A stretch of 64,000 nucleotides of DNA from CAVVPY01 sp963750295 (GCA_963750295.1 CAVVPY010000008.1:248001-312000), one strand, 5' to 3'; shown: positions 17,456-28,460, counted from the stretch's first letter. The notes: a model not told the origin generated them from the letters alone. Numbers and translations: made by a program.

Positions 17456-17474
17456 GTCGTCATTATCGGCCCGA

Positions 17475-18356
17475 CTACGCGTCGCGACGCTTCAGCACGT
17501 ACAGCCCGATCCCGAGCGCGGCCACGACCCAGATCGCGAAGACTCCTAGACCCGTCCAGGGAGCCAGTTGGTCCGTGCCGCCGACGGTGTTCATGCCGGC
17601 TGTGCCTGCCAGCAGCGGCAAGTACTTGCTGACATGCTGCTGTATCGAACTCGGGAGGGCCTGGGCCAGCAGCGGCAGGACGAGCAGCAGTCCGAACAGG
17701 GCCGCGATTGCGCCGCCGGTGTTACGAATGATGAAGCCGCACCCCAGCCCGAACAAGCCCACGCCGACCATGAACAAGGCGGCCGCGAAGATCGCCCGGA
17801 CCGAGCCGGGGTTGCTGATCGGCACCCCGAGGCCGTGCCACCCGGCAACGTTCTTGCCGGAGATGATCCCGATTTTGCCGTTCGGGGCGGTGAAGACCTG
17901 ACCTTGGAATCGATACCGGCTCAACGCAGCCTGTCCGCCGAGGAATGCGGCGAACGCCGCGGCCAGCGTGATCACGAAGATCATCGTCGAAAAGATCGCG
18001 ATCTTTGCCGTCCACACCGGCACGCGGCGCGGCACGGCGGACAGCGACGCGCGGATCATGCCGGTGCTGTACTCGCCCGTGATGAACAGGACGCCGAGGA
18101 CTCCGACCGCGAGTTGCGCCAGGTAGAACCCGCGCAGACTCAGCGCGGTCTGATCCAGTTCGAAACCTCCGTGGGTCTGAATGTCGTTGCCACGCAATGC
18201 GGAGAACAGGATTCCCAGCCCGACCGAGATCAGCAGCGCGACCCCGATGCTCCACCACGTGGAGCGCAGTGAGCGGAGCTTGATCCACTCCGAAACGCCG
18301 GTACGGACCTGGGTGACGCCTAGGCCCGCATCGGGCTCCATGGCGATGGTCGTCAT
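17475..18356 (-). CDS. ABC-2 type exporter permease
   Basis: A 293-aa integral membrane protein with six predicted helices, among them STWWSIGVALLISVGLGIL, GFYLAQLAVGVLGVLFI, IFVITLAAAFAAFL and a C-terminal LGVFAIWVVAALGIGLYVL followed by KRRDA. The EYSTGMIRASLSAVPRR cytosolic loop is typical of ABC-2 permeases linked to drug or antimicrobial peptide export. Its ATG overlaps the stop of the ATPase gene (ATGA). The transported compound is not known. Confidence 0.9.
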   Translation of the reverse strand: MTTIAMEPDAGLGVTQVRTGVSEWIKLRSLRSTWWSIGVALLISVGLGILFSALRGNDIQTHGGFELDQTALSLRGFYLAQLAVGVLGVLFITGEYSTGMIRASLSAVPRRVPVWTAKIAIFSTMIFVITLAAAFAAFLGGQAALSRYRFQGQVFTAPNGKIGIISGKNVAGWHGLGVPISNPGSVRAIFAAALFMVGVGLFGLGCGFIIRNTGGAIAALFGLLLVLPLLAQALPSSIQQHVSKYLPLLAGTAGMNTVGGTDQLAPWTGLGVFAIWVVAALGIGLYVLKRRDA

Positions 18357-19273
18357 GGAGTCACCTCCTGCAGCGGCTTGCCGAATTCGACGGCATCCCG
18401 GGTCAGTTCCATGAATGCCTCCTCCAGCGACGTCTGGTGCGGCGTCAGCTCGATCAGCGCAATGCCCGCGTCGGCAGCCGCTTGGCCGATTTGGCGACTG
18501 GACAGCCCGGTCACCGTGAGCTGATCGCGCTCGGTGCTGGTGACGCTCACCTTGTCGGCGGCGAGCAGATCACGCAGCCGAGGCGCCTCGTCCGTCCGCA
18601 CCCGGACCACTGACACACCCGACGCCTCGGTCAACTCGGCCACGCTGGCGTCGGCGATCAAGCGGCCCTGGCCGACGACGATCAGATGAGTCGCAGTCAA
18701 GGACATCTCACTCATCAAGTGCGAGGAAACGAAGATCGTGCGTCCCTCGGCGGCCAGCGACCGCAGCAGAGTGCGGATCCAGACAATGCCCTCCGGGTCC
18801 AGTCCGTTCACGGGCTCGTCCAGGACCAGGGTGTGCGGGTCGCCGAGCAGCGCGGAGGCGATGCCCAGCCGCTGTCCCATGCCGAGTGAGAACCCGCCCA
18901 CACGTTTACCGGCCACATCGCTGAGTCCGACGACCTCGAGCATGTCGTCGACGCGCCGCCGGCCGATGCCATGCGTCGCAGCCAGGGCCAACAGGTGATT
19001 GCGCGCGGATCGCCCAGTGTGGATGGCTCGTGCCTCCAACAGGGCGCCGACCTCGCACAACGGCGCGTTCAACCGCTCGTAAGGACGGCCGTTGATGCTC
19101 GACCGACCCGCAGTCGGACGGTCCAGCCCCAACAGCATCCGCATCGTTGTGGACTTCCCCGACCCGTTCGGGCCCAGGAAACCTGTCACTACACCGGGTT
19201 GCACGGTGAAGCAGAGATCGTCGACAGCGAGCTTGTCGCCGTACCGTTTGGTCAAGCCGAAAGCCTCGATCAT
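18353..19273 (-). CDS. ABC transporter ATP-binding protein (DrrA/BcrA-like)
   Basis: A 306-aa ATPase for the permease that follows. Seen: Walker A GPNGSGKST, signature FSLGMGQRLG (a variant of LSGGQ), Walker B LVLDEPVNGLDPEG and the switch His in SSHL. The extended C-terminal domain is as in daunorubicin- and bacitracin-exporter ATPases. A TAGCGT hexamer lies 6 nt before the ATG, which would fit a leaderless transcript; this is inference. It is the first gene of the ABC-kinase-regulator operon. Confidence 0.93.
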   Translation of the reverse strand: MIEAFGLTKRYGDKLAVDDLCFTVQPGVVTGFLGPNGSGKSTTMRMLLGLDRPTAGRSSINGRPYERLNAPLCEVGALLEARAIHTGRSARNHLLALAATHGIGRRRVDDMLEVVGLSDVAGKRVGGFSLGMGQRLGIASALLGDPHTLVLDEPVNGLDPEGIVWIRTLLRSLAAEGRTIFVSSHLMSEMSLTATHLIVVGQGRLIADASVAELTEASGVSVVRVRTDEAPRLRDLLAADKVSVTSTERDQLTVTGLSSRQIGQAAADAGIALIELTPHQTSLEEAFMELTRDAVEFGKPLQEVTP

Positions 19274-19539
19274 GACACCACGCTAGGCACCGACCACAGG
19301 CACCGCATCGGCCGTACGGATGAACCTCCCGCTACATCCTTCGACTATTCCGGCGGCAAAAAAGCGTGGAACGAGAATTGATGCGCACAACGAAACAGTT
19401 CCAGGATGCCAACGAAGAAGCAGACGCCTCAGCGGTCCTGCGTTGTCGTCTGTACCCCCCGCACATCCCGGCGGGCGGCCGTCACCGCTCCGCGAGGCCC
19501 TCGTCAGCGTTCTTTCAGGGTGCTGCAGCCCCCGTCTTC
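19274..19539. other. Non-coding junction between ABC operon and tRNA-Thr
   Basis: 266 bp without a convincing gene. An open frame from about 19381 runs into the tRNA on the opposite strand and has no family resemblance. Base composition around 19350-19430 is lower in GC than its surroundings, which is compatible with a remnant of an integrated element next to the tRNA. Confidence 0.4.
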
Positions 19540-19616
19540 TGGAGCCGCCTGTCGGGTTCGAACCGACGACCTATCGCTTACAAGGCGATTGCTCTGGCCA
19601 ACTGAGCTAAGGCGGC
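19540..19616 (-). tRNA. tRNA-Thr (anticodon UGU)
   Basis: 77 nt including the encoded CCA. Acceptor stem GCCGCCT pairs perfectly with AGGCGGC; D arm GCTC/GAGC; anticodon stem ATCGC/GCGAT with loop CTTGTAA gives UGU; T arm GTCGG-TTCGAAC-CCGAC is canonical. The discriminator is U. It reads ACA and, by wobble, other Thr codons. Its 3' half is repeated at 14111-14157. Confidence 0.95.
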
Positions 19617-19738
19617 AGTGGCTCGAGGCTACCGTCGCCGTCCACCGGTTGAACCTTGGCAGCCGATGGGCACGAATAGGACGGCAGACTGTCACTGTCG
19701 CCCCACCGAGGCGGCAGGTCCACTCCGGGGAGCCGAGA

Positions 19739-20470
19739 TTGAGCCGCCAGTACAAGCCGAAAGCCGGGTTCTGGATCCGCCTGTGCGTGGCCATCCTCTA
19801 CCCGCTCGACGGGTTGCTGTTCCGCATCCGCTGGCACCACATCGAGCGCGTCCCCGCCCCGTCGACCGGTGGGGTCATCATCGCGCTGAACCACGTGTCA
19901 CAGATCGACACCGTGCTCATGGCCCGGTTCGTGTGGCAGTCCGGCCGGGTACCCCGCTTCATGATCAAATCCGTGGTGTTCGGGTGGCCGCTGGTCGGCC
20001 GCATCATGCGTGGCGCCGGCCAGATCCCGGTCTATCGGGGCACGCGTGACGCCTCCCAGTCGTTGCGTGCCGCGGTGACCGCCCTCGAACGCGGCGAGGC
20101 CGTGGTCATCTACCCCGAGGGCACCACGACAAAGGATCCCGACAACTGGCCGATGGAGGGCAAGACCGGCGTCGCCCGCCTCGTCCTGCTCTCGCCGGAC
20201 ACCCCGGTCATCCCCGTCGGCCAGTGGGGCGCGCACAAACGGCATGGCTGGTCGTGGGGGCGCTTCGTCCACCGGCGCGTTGCCGAGGCCTCGGTCGGTG
20301 AGCCGGTCAAGCTCGACCGCTTCCGCGGCGCCGACCAGGACGCCGAGACGCTGCGCGAGATCACCGATGTCGTCATGTCGGCCATCCGGGACCAGGTCGC
20401 CGATCTGCGTGCCGAACCCGCGCCGAGCGAATTCGCCAAGCCGACACGCAAGTACGTCGACACCGACTGA
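19739..20470 (+). CDS. plsC: 1-acyl-sn-glycerol-3-phosphate acyltransferase (PlsC family)
   Basis: A 243-aa lysophosphatidic acid acyltransferase-like enzyme. Seen: catalytic HX4D as NHVSQID (His52, Asp57) and the phosphate-binding EGT in VIYPEGTT at 127-129. A hydrophobic N-terminal segment (residues 11-30) should anchor it to the inner membrane. The TTG at 19739 was chosen because GGGGAG lies 6-7 nt upstream; the frame is open further back but that part overlaps the tRNA. Actinobacteria carry several paralogues, so the acyl acceptor is not certain. Confidence 0.85.
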   Translation: MSRQYKPKAGFWIRLCVAILYPLDGLLFRIRWHHIERVPAPSTGGVIIALNHVSQIDTVLMARFVWQSGRVPRFMIKSVVFGWPLVGRIMRGAGQIPVYRGTRDASQSLRAAVTALERGEAVVIYPEGTTTKDPDNWPMEGKTGVARLVLLSPDTPVIPVGQWGAHKRHGWSWGRFVHRRVAEASVGEPVKLDRFRGADQDAETLREITDVVMSAIRDQVADLRAEPAPSEFAKPTRKYVDTD

Positions 20471-20494
20471 GCCGACGGCTGGTTTCCTGTCCCC

Positions 20495-21040
20495 GTGGCC
20501 CAACTCGTCGTCCCGCACGCAGGCGTCCACGCGTCCTTCGTCGCGGCGATGGCCGAGTTCCGTGCCGAGGGTCGCGGCGGTCGACGCGACGACACCGTTC
20601 TCGGCAGCGAGATTCGCGAGATCGCGACGGTCTGGGTGAGCGCGGGCGGGTTCTCCGTCTACCTCGAGGGAATCCGCCAGCAGGCCGACCCCACGGCCCC
20701 GCGCCCGGTCGGCTGGGTGCCCGCCTCGACGTGGTGGTGGACGTCGGGCACGGAGTTCCTCGGCCGCATCCAGGTCCGGCACGAGCTCACCGACCACCTG
20801 CTCCAGGTCGGAGGGCACATCGGCTACGACGTGCGTCCCAGCGCGCGCGGGCGCGGACACGGGACGGCCATGCTGGCCGCCGTCCTGCCCCGCGTCCGGG
20901 AGCTCGGCATCGACCCGGCGCTGATCACCTGCGACGTGGACAACGTCGCCTCGCAACGGGTGATCGAGCGCAACGGCGGGCGGCGGGAGGATGAGCGGCA
21001 CGGCAAGCTGCGCTACTGGGTGGCGACCACGCCGAGCTGA
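20495..21040 (+). CDS. GNAT-family N-acetyltransferase
   Basis: A 181-aa GNAT acetyltransferase. The acetyl-CoA pyrophosphate loop is GYDVRPSARGRGHGTAML, with RGRGHG matching R/Q-x-x-G-x-G/A. The following TCDVDNVASQRVIERNGG is the usual motif B region in amino-group acetyltransferases of the RimJ/YdfB type. It starts at GTG 25 nt after the acyltransferase. The substrate is not predictable. Confidence 0.87.
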   Translation: MAQLVVPHAGVHASFVAAMAEFRAEGRGGRRDDTVLGSEIREIATVWVSAGGFSVYLEGIRQQADPTAPRPVGWVPASTWWWTSGTEFLGRIQVRHELTDHLLQVGGHIGYDVRPSARGRGHGTAMLAAVLPRVRELGIDPALITCDVDNVASQRVIERNGGRREDERHGKLRYWVATTPS

Positions 21041-21057
21041 CCCGACCGGGACCGTGC

Positions 21058-21071
21058 TGAAAGCGCTTGTT
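21058..21071 (+). promoter_or_regulatory. LacI-family operator-like palindrome
   Basis: The sequence TGAAAGCGCTTGTT contains the perfect palindrome AAGCGCTT (21061-21068), the core of LacI/CcpA-type operators. It abuts and slightly overlaps the -35 of the promoter for the sugar-type ABC ATPase, a position suited to repression. No LacI-type regulator gene is in the window. Confidence 0.5.
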
Positions 21072-21098
21072 GACTCCTCGCCCCGGGCCGTGTGCAAT
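21070..21098 (+). promoter_or_regulatory. Predicted promoter of the MsmK-like ATPase gene
   Basis: -35 TTGACT (21070-21075) and -10 TGCAAT (21093-21098) with an optimal 17-nt spacer. The start codon lies about 170 nt downstream, leaving a long untranslated leader in which no known riboswitch was recognised. Confidence 0.5.
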
Positions 21099-21273
21099 GT
21101 CACTGTCAGACCGCGACGCCGGTCTGCGGGTGCTGCCTTCGACATCGGTGGGGCAGATCGACGCCCGCGACCGGAATTCCGTGAGGTGTCCGAACGCGCG
21201 CCCGCCATGGCCCGCGTCCCGGCTCCACCCATACCCGGAGCGGCTCACAACACCGATAATGGGGGCATTCCCG

Positions 21274-22383
<1,110 letters not shown>

Positions 22384-22395
22384 GCACCGCGGTCG

Positions 22396-22433
22396 GCAGT
22401 CCGGTGGAGGACGTCGATCCTCCCCCGGACTGC
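22396..22433. terminator. Bidirectional hairpin terminator
   Basis: A long hairpin between convergent genes: outer stem GCAGTCCGG/CCGGACTGC (9 bp) and inner stem GGAGGA/TCCTCC (6 bp) with a small loop. No U-tract, which is common for actinobacterial terminators. Confidence 0.7.
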
Positions 22434-22434
22434 G

Positions 22435-22911
22435 TCAGGCGGCAGGCACCGACTTGATCCTCGTCCGGGCGCGGCTGTCCTTGGTCGCCGGGACGAGCCG
22501 ACCCGCCTTCGCCAGTCCGTGCGGCGGCATGTTCGCGTAGACCGCCTCGTACTCCCCGGCGCGCACGAGATAGGTCTCGTGCCAGATCCCGGTGCGGTTC
22601 TGCTTGCCGACGCGCTTCCAGTAGTTGCGCCAGGCCGCAGTGTGCGGATCGGAATCGTCGCGGGCGAACGCTTCGAGGTGATCGAAGGACCGCCAGTACT
22701 GCACGATCGTCGGCAGGCCCATCTCGTACGCGAGCAAGCCCTTCTCCGGTCGCTCGGTGAGCCAGTCGAGCATGTGCTTCATCCCGCGCCGACCGCCGAG
22801 ATCGCGTAAGGATCGCAGCGGGTGCAGCACATCGAGCCGCGCACCGATCAGGAACACGACGAAGTCTCCGTCGATCTCGGCCAGGTGTCGTCCCGGTACC
22901 GCCTTCGTCAC
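22435..22911 (-). CDS. DUF4188-family protein (monooxygenase-like)
   Basis: A 158-aa protein that matches the DUF4188 pattern: N-terminal VVFLIGARLD, a central YWRSFDHLEAFARD and HTAAWRNYWKRV, and WHETYLVRAGEYEAVYANMP near the end. The fold is expected to be a dimeric alpha/beta barrel as in small haem-related monooxygenases. The reaction is unknown. It is transcribed convergently to the ABC ATPase. Confidence 0.75.
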   Translation of the reverse strand: MTKAVPGRHLAEIDGDFVVFLIGARLDVLHPLRSLRDLGGRRGMKHMLDWLTERPEKGLLAYEMGLPTIVQYWRSFDHLEAFARDDSDPHTAAWRNYWKRVGKQNRTGIWHETYLVRAGEYEAVYANMPPHGLAKAGRLVPATKDSRARTRIKSVPAA

Positions 22912-22989
22912 GATGGCCCCCTCTCATCGCTTCGTGCCGCGATCCTTTCGCCTCGCCGCCTCGACGGCAAGGTGCGGCACACTTGGCCG

Positions 22990-23733
22990 ATGGCGAGCAA
23001 GGCCGAGCGGCACGGCCATACCCACCGGCTCGACCTTGCCGACTCTTCCGTGCGGGAATGGGACGCGAGCGTCGTCTCGTCCGACACGGACCTGGGCATC
23101 GTCCTCGACCGCTCCGCGTTCTACCCGGGCGGCGGGGGACAGCCGCCGGACGAGGGCGTCCTGCTGTGGGGGGGCGGCGTGCGCACGCGTATCGCCGGCA
23201 CCCGCCGCGGTGACGAGCTGTACCTGCTGCCGGTCGAGGGTGACCCGCTGCCGCCGGTGGGGACAGCGGTGCGCGGCGCTCTCGACGACGAACGGCGTAC
23301 CGCGCTGATGCGCACGCACTCCGGCCTGCATGTGCTGACAGGAGTGGTGTTCCGCGACTTCGGCGCGCTCGTGACCGGCGGCAACATGGAGCCCCTGTCG
23401 GCACGGATGGACTTCGACCTCGCCGAAGTTCCGCCGGACTTCAAGGACCGCATCGCCGAGGCGTGCAACGCCGAGATCGCCGCCGACCGCCGCATCGAGG
23501 TGACGTCGTTGCCGCGCGCCGAGGCGTTCGCGATCCCCGACATCATCCGCACGGCGACGAACCTGCTACCACCGGACATCGAGGTCGTCCGCATCGTCGA
23601 CATCGTCGGGCTGGATCAGCAGGCCGACGGCGGCACCCACGTGGCATCGACGGCGATGATCGGCCGGCTCGAGGTCGTGAAGATGGAGAACAAGGGCCGG
23701 GGCTTTCGCCGGCTACGCGTCCGACTCGTCTGA
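22990..23733 (+). CDS. Alanyl-tRNA editing protein AlaX
   Basis: A 247-aa trans-editing hydrolase that clears mischarged Ser/Gly-tRNA(Ala). Seen: FYPGGGGQPPD, the zinc motif HSGLH and the second metal region GGTHVAST. The Cys that precedes GGTH in many AlaX and AlaRS editing domains is Asp here (ADGGTH), leaving three clear metal ligands. Length fits AlaX-M/II without the long C-terminal domain. ATG 22990 begins just before the conserved N-terminal strand. Confidence 0.85.
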   Translation: MASKAERHGHTHRLDLADSSVREWDASVVSSDTDLGIVLDRSAFYPGGGGQPPDEGVLLWGGGVRTRIAGTRRGDELYLLPVEGDPLPPVGTAVRGALDDERRTALMRTHSGLHVLTGVVFRDFGALVTGGNMEPLSARMDFDLAEVPPDFKDRIAEACNAEIAADRRIEVTSLPRAEAFAIPDIIRTATNLLPPDIEVVRIVDIVGLDQQADGGTHVASTAMIGRLEVVKMENKGRGFRRLRVRLV

Positions 23734-23741
23734 GCACCGCC

Positions 23742-23766
23742 CCCGTCCCGGGCGGAGCGGGACGGG
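23742..23766. terminator. Bidirectional hairpin terminator
   Basis: Stem CCCGTCCC/GGGACGGG (8 bp) with a 9-nt loop between the convergent alaX and rlmB genes. Confidence 0.6.
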
Positions 23767-23780
23767 AGCAGGGACGGCCG

Positions 23781-24730
23781 TCAGGCGCGGCGGCGGCGCG
23801 CGATCTCGGCCAGGGTGACGGCCGCGGCCACCGAGGCGTTCAGCGACTCGGCCGCCCCGTCCATCGGGATCGAGACGGTCAGGTCGCAGGTCTCGCCGAC
23901 CAGCCGCGACAGCCCGCGCCCTTCCGAGCCGACGACGACGACGATCGGACCGGTCGCCAGCTCGAGATCGTCGAGCGTCGTGGTGCCGTCCGCGTCGAGG
24001 CCGACGACGAGCAGACCGGCCTTCTGGCACTCGCGCAGCGAGCGGACGAGGTTGGTGACCTGCGCGATCGGCAGGCGCGCGGCCGTGCCTGCCGACGTGC
24101 GCCAGGCGACCGCCGTGACCCCGGCCGAGCGGCGCTCGGGGATGATCACGCCGTGTGCGCCGAAGGCCACCGCGGACCGGATCGTGGCACCGAGGTTGCG
24201 CGGGTCGGTCACGCCGTCCAGTGCGACGAGCAATGGCGTGGACGTCGACTCGCTCGCCGCCGCGAGCAGGTCGGGCAGCTCGCTGTACGCGAACGGCGGA
24301 ACCTGAAGCGCGATCCCCTGGTGCAGCAACCCGCCCGTGCGGCGGTCGAGTTCGGCTCGGGTGACCTCGAGCAGCGCCAGCCCCCGGTTGCTGGCCAGGC
24401 GCACCGCCTCGGTGATGCGCTCATCGCTGTCGAGCCCGATCGCGAGGTACAGCGCGGTCGCGGGGATCTTGGCCCGCAGCGCCTCGGCGACCGGGTTGCG
24501 GCCCACGAGCAGCTCGGGACCGTTCTCGGGACGCGTGCGCCGGCCGCGGCCGCCCTCGTCGCGGCGGGTCGCAGCAGCCGCCCGCCGGGCAGCCGGGTGG
24601 CCCTTGCGCGCTTCGGCCGGCGGCGTCGGCCCGCGGCCCTGCAGCGCGCGCTTGCTCTGCCCGCCCGAGCCGACCTGCGCACCCTTCTTCGACTTGCGGA
24701 TCGCGCCCTGGCGCTTCGAGTTGCCGGCCA

Positions 24731-24731
<1 letters not shown>
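23781..24731 (-). CDS. rlmB: 23S rRNA (guanosine-2'-O-) methyltransferase RlmB, SpoU family
   Basis: A 316-aa TrmH/SpoU (SPOUT) methyltransferase that modifies Gm2251-equivalent in 23S rRNA. Seen: a basic, low-complexity N-terminal extension (residues 1-70), substrate-binding domain from ELLVGRNPVAEAL, then SPOUT motifs DGVTDPRNLGATIRSA, VVGSEGRGLS and IPMDGAAESLNASVAAAV. Start ATG overlaps the cysS stop by one base (TGATG), so it is cotranscribed with cysS, as in M. tuberculosis Rv3579c-Rv3580c. Confidence 0.93.
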
Positions 24732-26122
<1,391 letters not shown>

Positions 26123-26156
26123 CTGGTCATCCTAGGAGCAGTCGTAGTCTCGCCTC

Positions 26157-27284
26157 GTGTCTGTCAGCGGAACTGAGGCGTTGCGTCCGGAGTCGGTCGT
26201 CGTCGCCAGTGGGCGACCACACGATCCGGGCGCACCGCTCAGCGCCCCGATCGTGCTGACCGCGCCGTACCTGCACGATTCGGACGAGAACCGCTACTCC
26301 CGCCACGACCCCACCGAGACGCGCGCCGCCTTCGAGACGGCACTCGGCGAGCTCGAGGGGGGCACGGCGCTGGCCTTCGCGAGCGGGATGGCCGCGATCG
26401 CAGCCGTCGCCGAGGGGCAGCCCGCGGGCTGCGTCGCGGTGGTTCCGGCCGCCGCGTATTCCGGCACGGTGACGATCTTCGACGCGCAGCGGCGCCTCGG
26501 CCGGATGACGGTCCGTCCGGTCGACACTGCCGACACCGCGGCCGTGATCGCGGCATTGGACGGCGCGGACCTGCTCTGGCTCGAGACCGTCACCAACCCG
26601 CTGCTGGCCGTCCCCGACCTACCCGTCCTAATCGATGCGGCCCACGACCGCGGCGCGGTCGTCGGCGTGGACGCGACGTTCTCGACGCCGCTGGTGGTCC
26701 GGCCGCTCGACCTCGGCGCCGACATCGTCATGCATTCGGCGACGAAGTACCTGTCCGGGCACTCGGACGTGCTGATGGGGGCGCTTGTCGTGCGCGAGGG
26801 CGCCGCGGACCTGCACGCGCGGCGGACGATGACCGGCGCGATCCCCGGCGCGCTCGAGTCCTACCTGGCCCTGCGCGGGCTGCGGACGCTCGCCCTGCGG
26901 ATGGAGCGTGCCCAGGCGAACGCGGCCGACCTCGCTGTGCGACTCGACGCGCACGCCCGGGTGCGGCGGGTGCGCTTCCCCGGCCTGCCGAGCGACCCCG
27001 GTCACGAGCGCGCGGCACGGTTGCACCGCGGCTTCGGGGCGATCCTCGGGATCGAGATCGACGGCACCGCAGCCGACGCCGAGCGAATCTGCCGGTCGTT
27101 GCAGTTGATCACCCACGCGACCAGTCTCGGCGGGGTGGAATCGTCGATCGAGCGGCGCGCCCGGCACCGGGTGGACGCCGGCTTCGGCACCCCCGAGACG
27201 CTGCTGCGACTCTCGGTCGGGATCGAGCACGTCGAGGACCTGTGGGCCGATCTGGCCACCGCCCTGGCCGGTCTCGGCGGCTGA
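26157..27284 (+). CDS. Cystathionine gamma-synthase/lyase family PLP enzyme
   Basis: A 375-aa trans-sulfuration-family enzyme. Seen: NRYSRHDPTETRAAFETALGELEGG-like N-terminus, PLP-phosphate region SGMAAI, cofactor Asp in VVGVDATFSTPL, and Schiff-base Lys197 in SATKYLSGHSD. The C-terminal SLGGVESSIERR matches the family substrate arginine region. Gamma-synthase, gamma-lyase and methionine gamma-lyase cannot be separated by motif. GTG start, divergent from cysS, which makes a cysteine-metabolism role sensible. Confidence 0.88.
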   Translation: MSVSGTEALRPESVVVASGRPHDPGAPLSAPIVLTAPYLHDSDENRYSRHDPTETRAAFETALGELEGGTALAFASGMAAIAAVAEGQPAGCVAVVPAAAYSGTVTIFDAQRRLGRMTVRPVDTADTAAVIAALDGADLLWLETVTNPLLAVPDLPVLIDAAHDRGAVVGVDATFSTPLVVRPLDLGADIVMHSATKYLSGHSDVLMGALVVREGAADLHARRTMTGAIPGALESYLALRGLRTLALRMERAQANAADLAVRLDAHARVRRVRFPGLPSDPGHERAARLHRGFGAILGIEIDGTAADAERICRSLQLITHATSLGGVESSIERRARHRVDAGFGTPETLLRLSVGIEHVEDLWADLATALAGLGG

Positions 27285-27300
27285 GCAGCTCGGACGGCAG

Positions 27301-27777
27301 CTAGCCGGACCCGGCCAGCAACGCGGTCGCGATCGCCGCGCGACCCTCACCGCGCCCGGTCAGGCCGAGCCCGTCGGTGGTCGTCGCCGCGACCGACACG
27401 GGTGCGCCGACCACGCCGCTGAGCGTTGCCTCGGCCTCGGCTCGTCGCGGGCCCAGCCGCGGCGCATTGCCGATCACCTGCACCGCCACGTTGGCGACCG
27501 TCCACCCGGCGGCACCGACCAGCCGCACGACCTCGCCCAGCAGCCGGCTGCCGGACGCGCCCGCCCAGCGAGGGTCGCCGGTGCCGAAGACCGCACCCAG
27601 GTCGCCCAGACCGGCGGCGGACAGCAACGCATCGCACATCGCGTGCGCGGCCACGTCGCCGTCCGAGTGGCCGGCACAGCCGTCCTCGTCCGGCCAGTCC
27701 AGCCCGGCCAGCCGGCACGGCCGATTTGGCTCGATGGGATGGACGTCGACCCCGATGCCGGTGCGGATCGCGCTCAT
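27301..27777 (-). CDS. ispF: 2-C-methyl-D-erythritol 2,4-cyclodiphosphate synthase
   Basis: A 158-aa MEP-pathway enzyme converting CDP-ME-2-phosphate to MEcPP. Seen: metal-binding GVDVHPI (Asp, His), GHSDGDVAAHAMCDALL, and the C-terminal TTTDGLGLTGRGEGRAA. Its ATG overlaps the ispD stop (ATGA), giving the carD-ispD-ispF operon. Confidence 0.95.
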   Translation of the reverse strand: MSAIRTGIGVDVHPIEPNRPCRLAGLDWPDEDGCAGHSDGDVAAHAMCDALLSAAGLGDLGAVFGTGDPRWAGASGSRLLGEVVRLVGAAGWTVANVAVQVIGNAPRLGPRRAEAEATLSGVVGAPVSVAATTTDGLGLTGRGEGRAAIATALLAGSG

Positions 27778-28460
27778 CGGGTGGCCAGCCATTCAGCGAG
27801 TGCGAGGTCCTGCGGATAGGTGATCTTGTGGGCGCGTTCAGACCCCTCGACGGCGATGACGTGCACGCCGAGCGCCTCGACGAGCGCGGCGTCGTCGGTG
27901 GCAGGCGCAGCAACGGCCTGCGGCTGCGCGTGCGCCTGCTCGAGCAACGACCGGGCGAAACCCTGCGGGGTCTGGATCGCCACGAGCGACGCGCGGTCGA
28001 GCGTCCCGGCCAACTCACCGGACGCCGGATCGACGCGTCGGATCGTGTCGCTGACCCCGATCGCCGGCACGACGGCTTCGTGTCCGGCGGCCGCCGCCGC
28101 CAGCACGCGGTCGAGGACCTCGACGGGCACGAACGCCCGGGCCACATCGTGGACGAGGACGAAATCGACGTCATCGGCAAGGCCTGCGAGCCCGGCTGCG
28201 ACGGACTGCTGACGAGTCGACCCGCCCGGCAGCACCGCCGCCACCGTCAACGCCTCAGCCCGGGCCACGTGCGCCGGGGGCGCCACCACGACGACGTCAC
28301 GGACCGCGGGATGGGTCAAAAACCGGTGGGCGGCGTGCTCGAGCAGGGTCTGCCCCGCCACGACGACGAATGCCTTGGGGACGCCGGCCGACAGGCGCGC
28401 GCCGTCCCCGCCGGCAACGAGAACGGCGGCGACGGTCAAAGGACCGTGCGCCGCCATCAT
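27774..28460 (-). CDS. ispD: 2-C-methyl-D-erythritol 4-phosphate cytidylyltransferase
   Basis: A 228-aa enzyme that makes CDP-ME from MEP and CTP. Seen: the nucleotide-binding loop AVLVAGGDGARLSAGVPKAF, the VHDVARAFV strand, and C-terminal KITYPQDLALAE. The P-loop-like segment has GDGARL in place of the common GxGxRM. It lies 14 nt after carD. Confidence 0.95.
   Translation of the reverse strand: MMAAHGPLTVAAVLVAGGDGARLSAGVPKAFVVVAGQTLLEHAAHRFLTHPAVRDVVVVAPPAHVARAEALTVAAVLPGGSTRQQSVAAGLAGLADDVDFVLVHDVARAFVPVEVLDRVLAAAAAGHEAVVPAIGVSDTIRRVDPASGELAGTLDRASLVAIQTPQGFARSLLEQAHAQPQAVAAPATDDAALVEALGVHVIAVEGSERAHKITYPQDLALAEWLATR

Larger units (their letters stand above)
14111..19587. mobile_element. 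Putative decayed genomic island bounded by tRNA-Thr direct repeats
   Basis: Direct repeats 14111-14157 and 19541-19587 (45/47 identical) bracket about 5.4 kb. The intact tRNA-Thr lies at the high-coordinate end with its 3' end facing the segment, and the orphan 3' half lies at the far end. This is the geometry produced when an element integrates into the 3' part of a tRNA gene. The cargo is a DHFR-fold protein, an MTHFR-like protein and a two-component/ABC exporter operon. No integrase, excisionase or replication gene was found, so the element, if real, is immobile. Confidence 0.5.

Noticed and set aside
19366..19605. Small open frame ending inside the tRNA-Thr region
   Set aside because: It reads through the tRNA on the opposite strand and resembles no known protein; kept only as a possible remnant.
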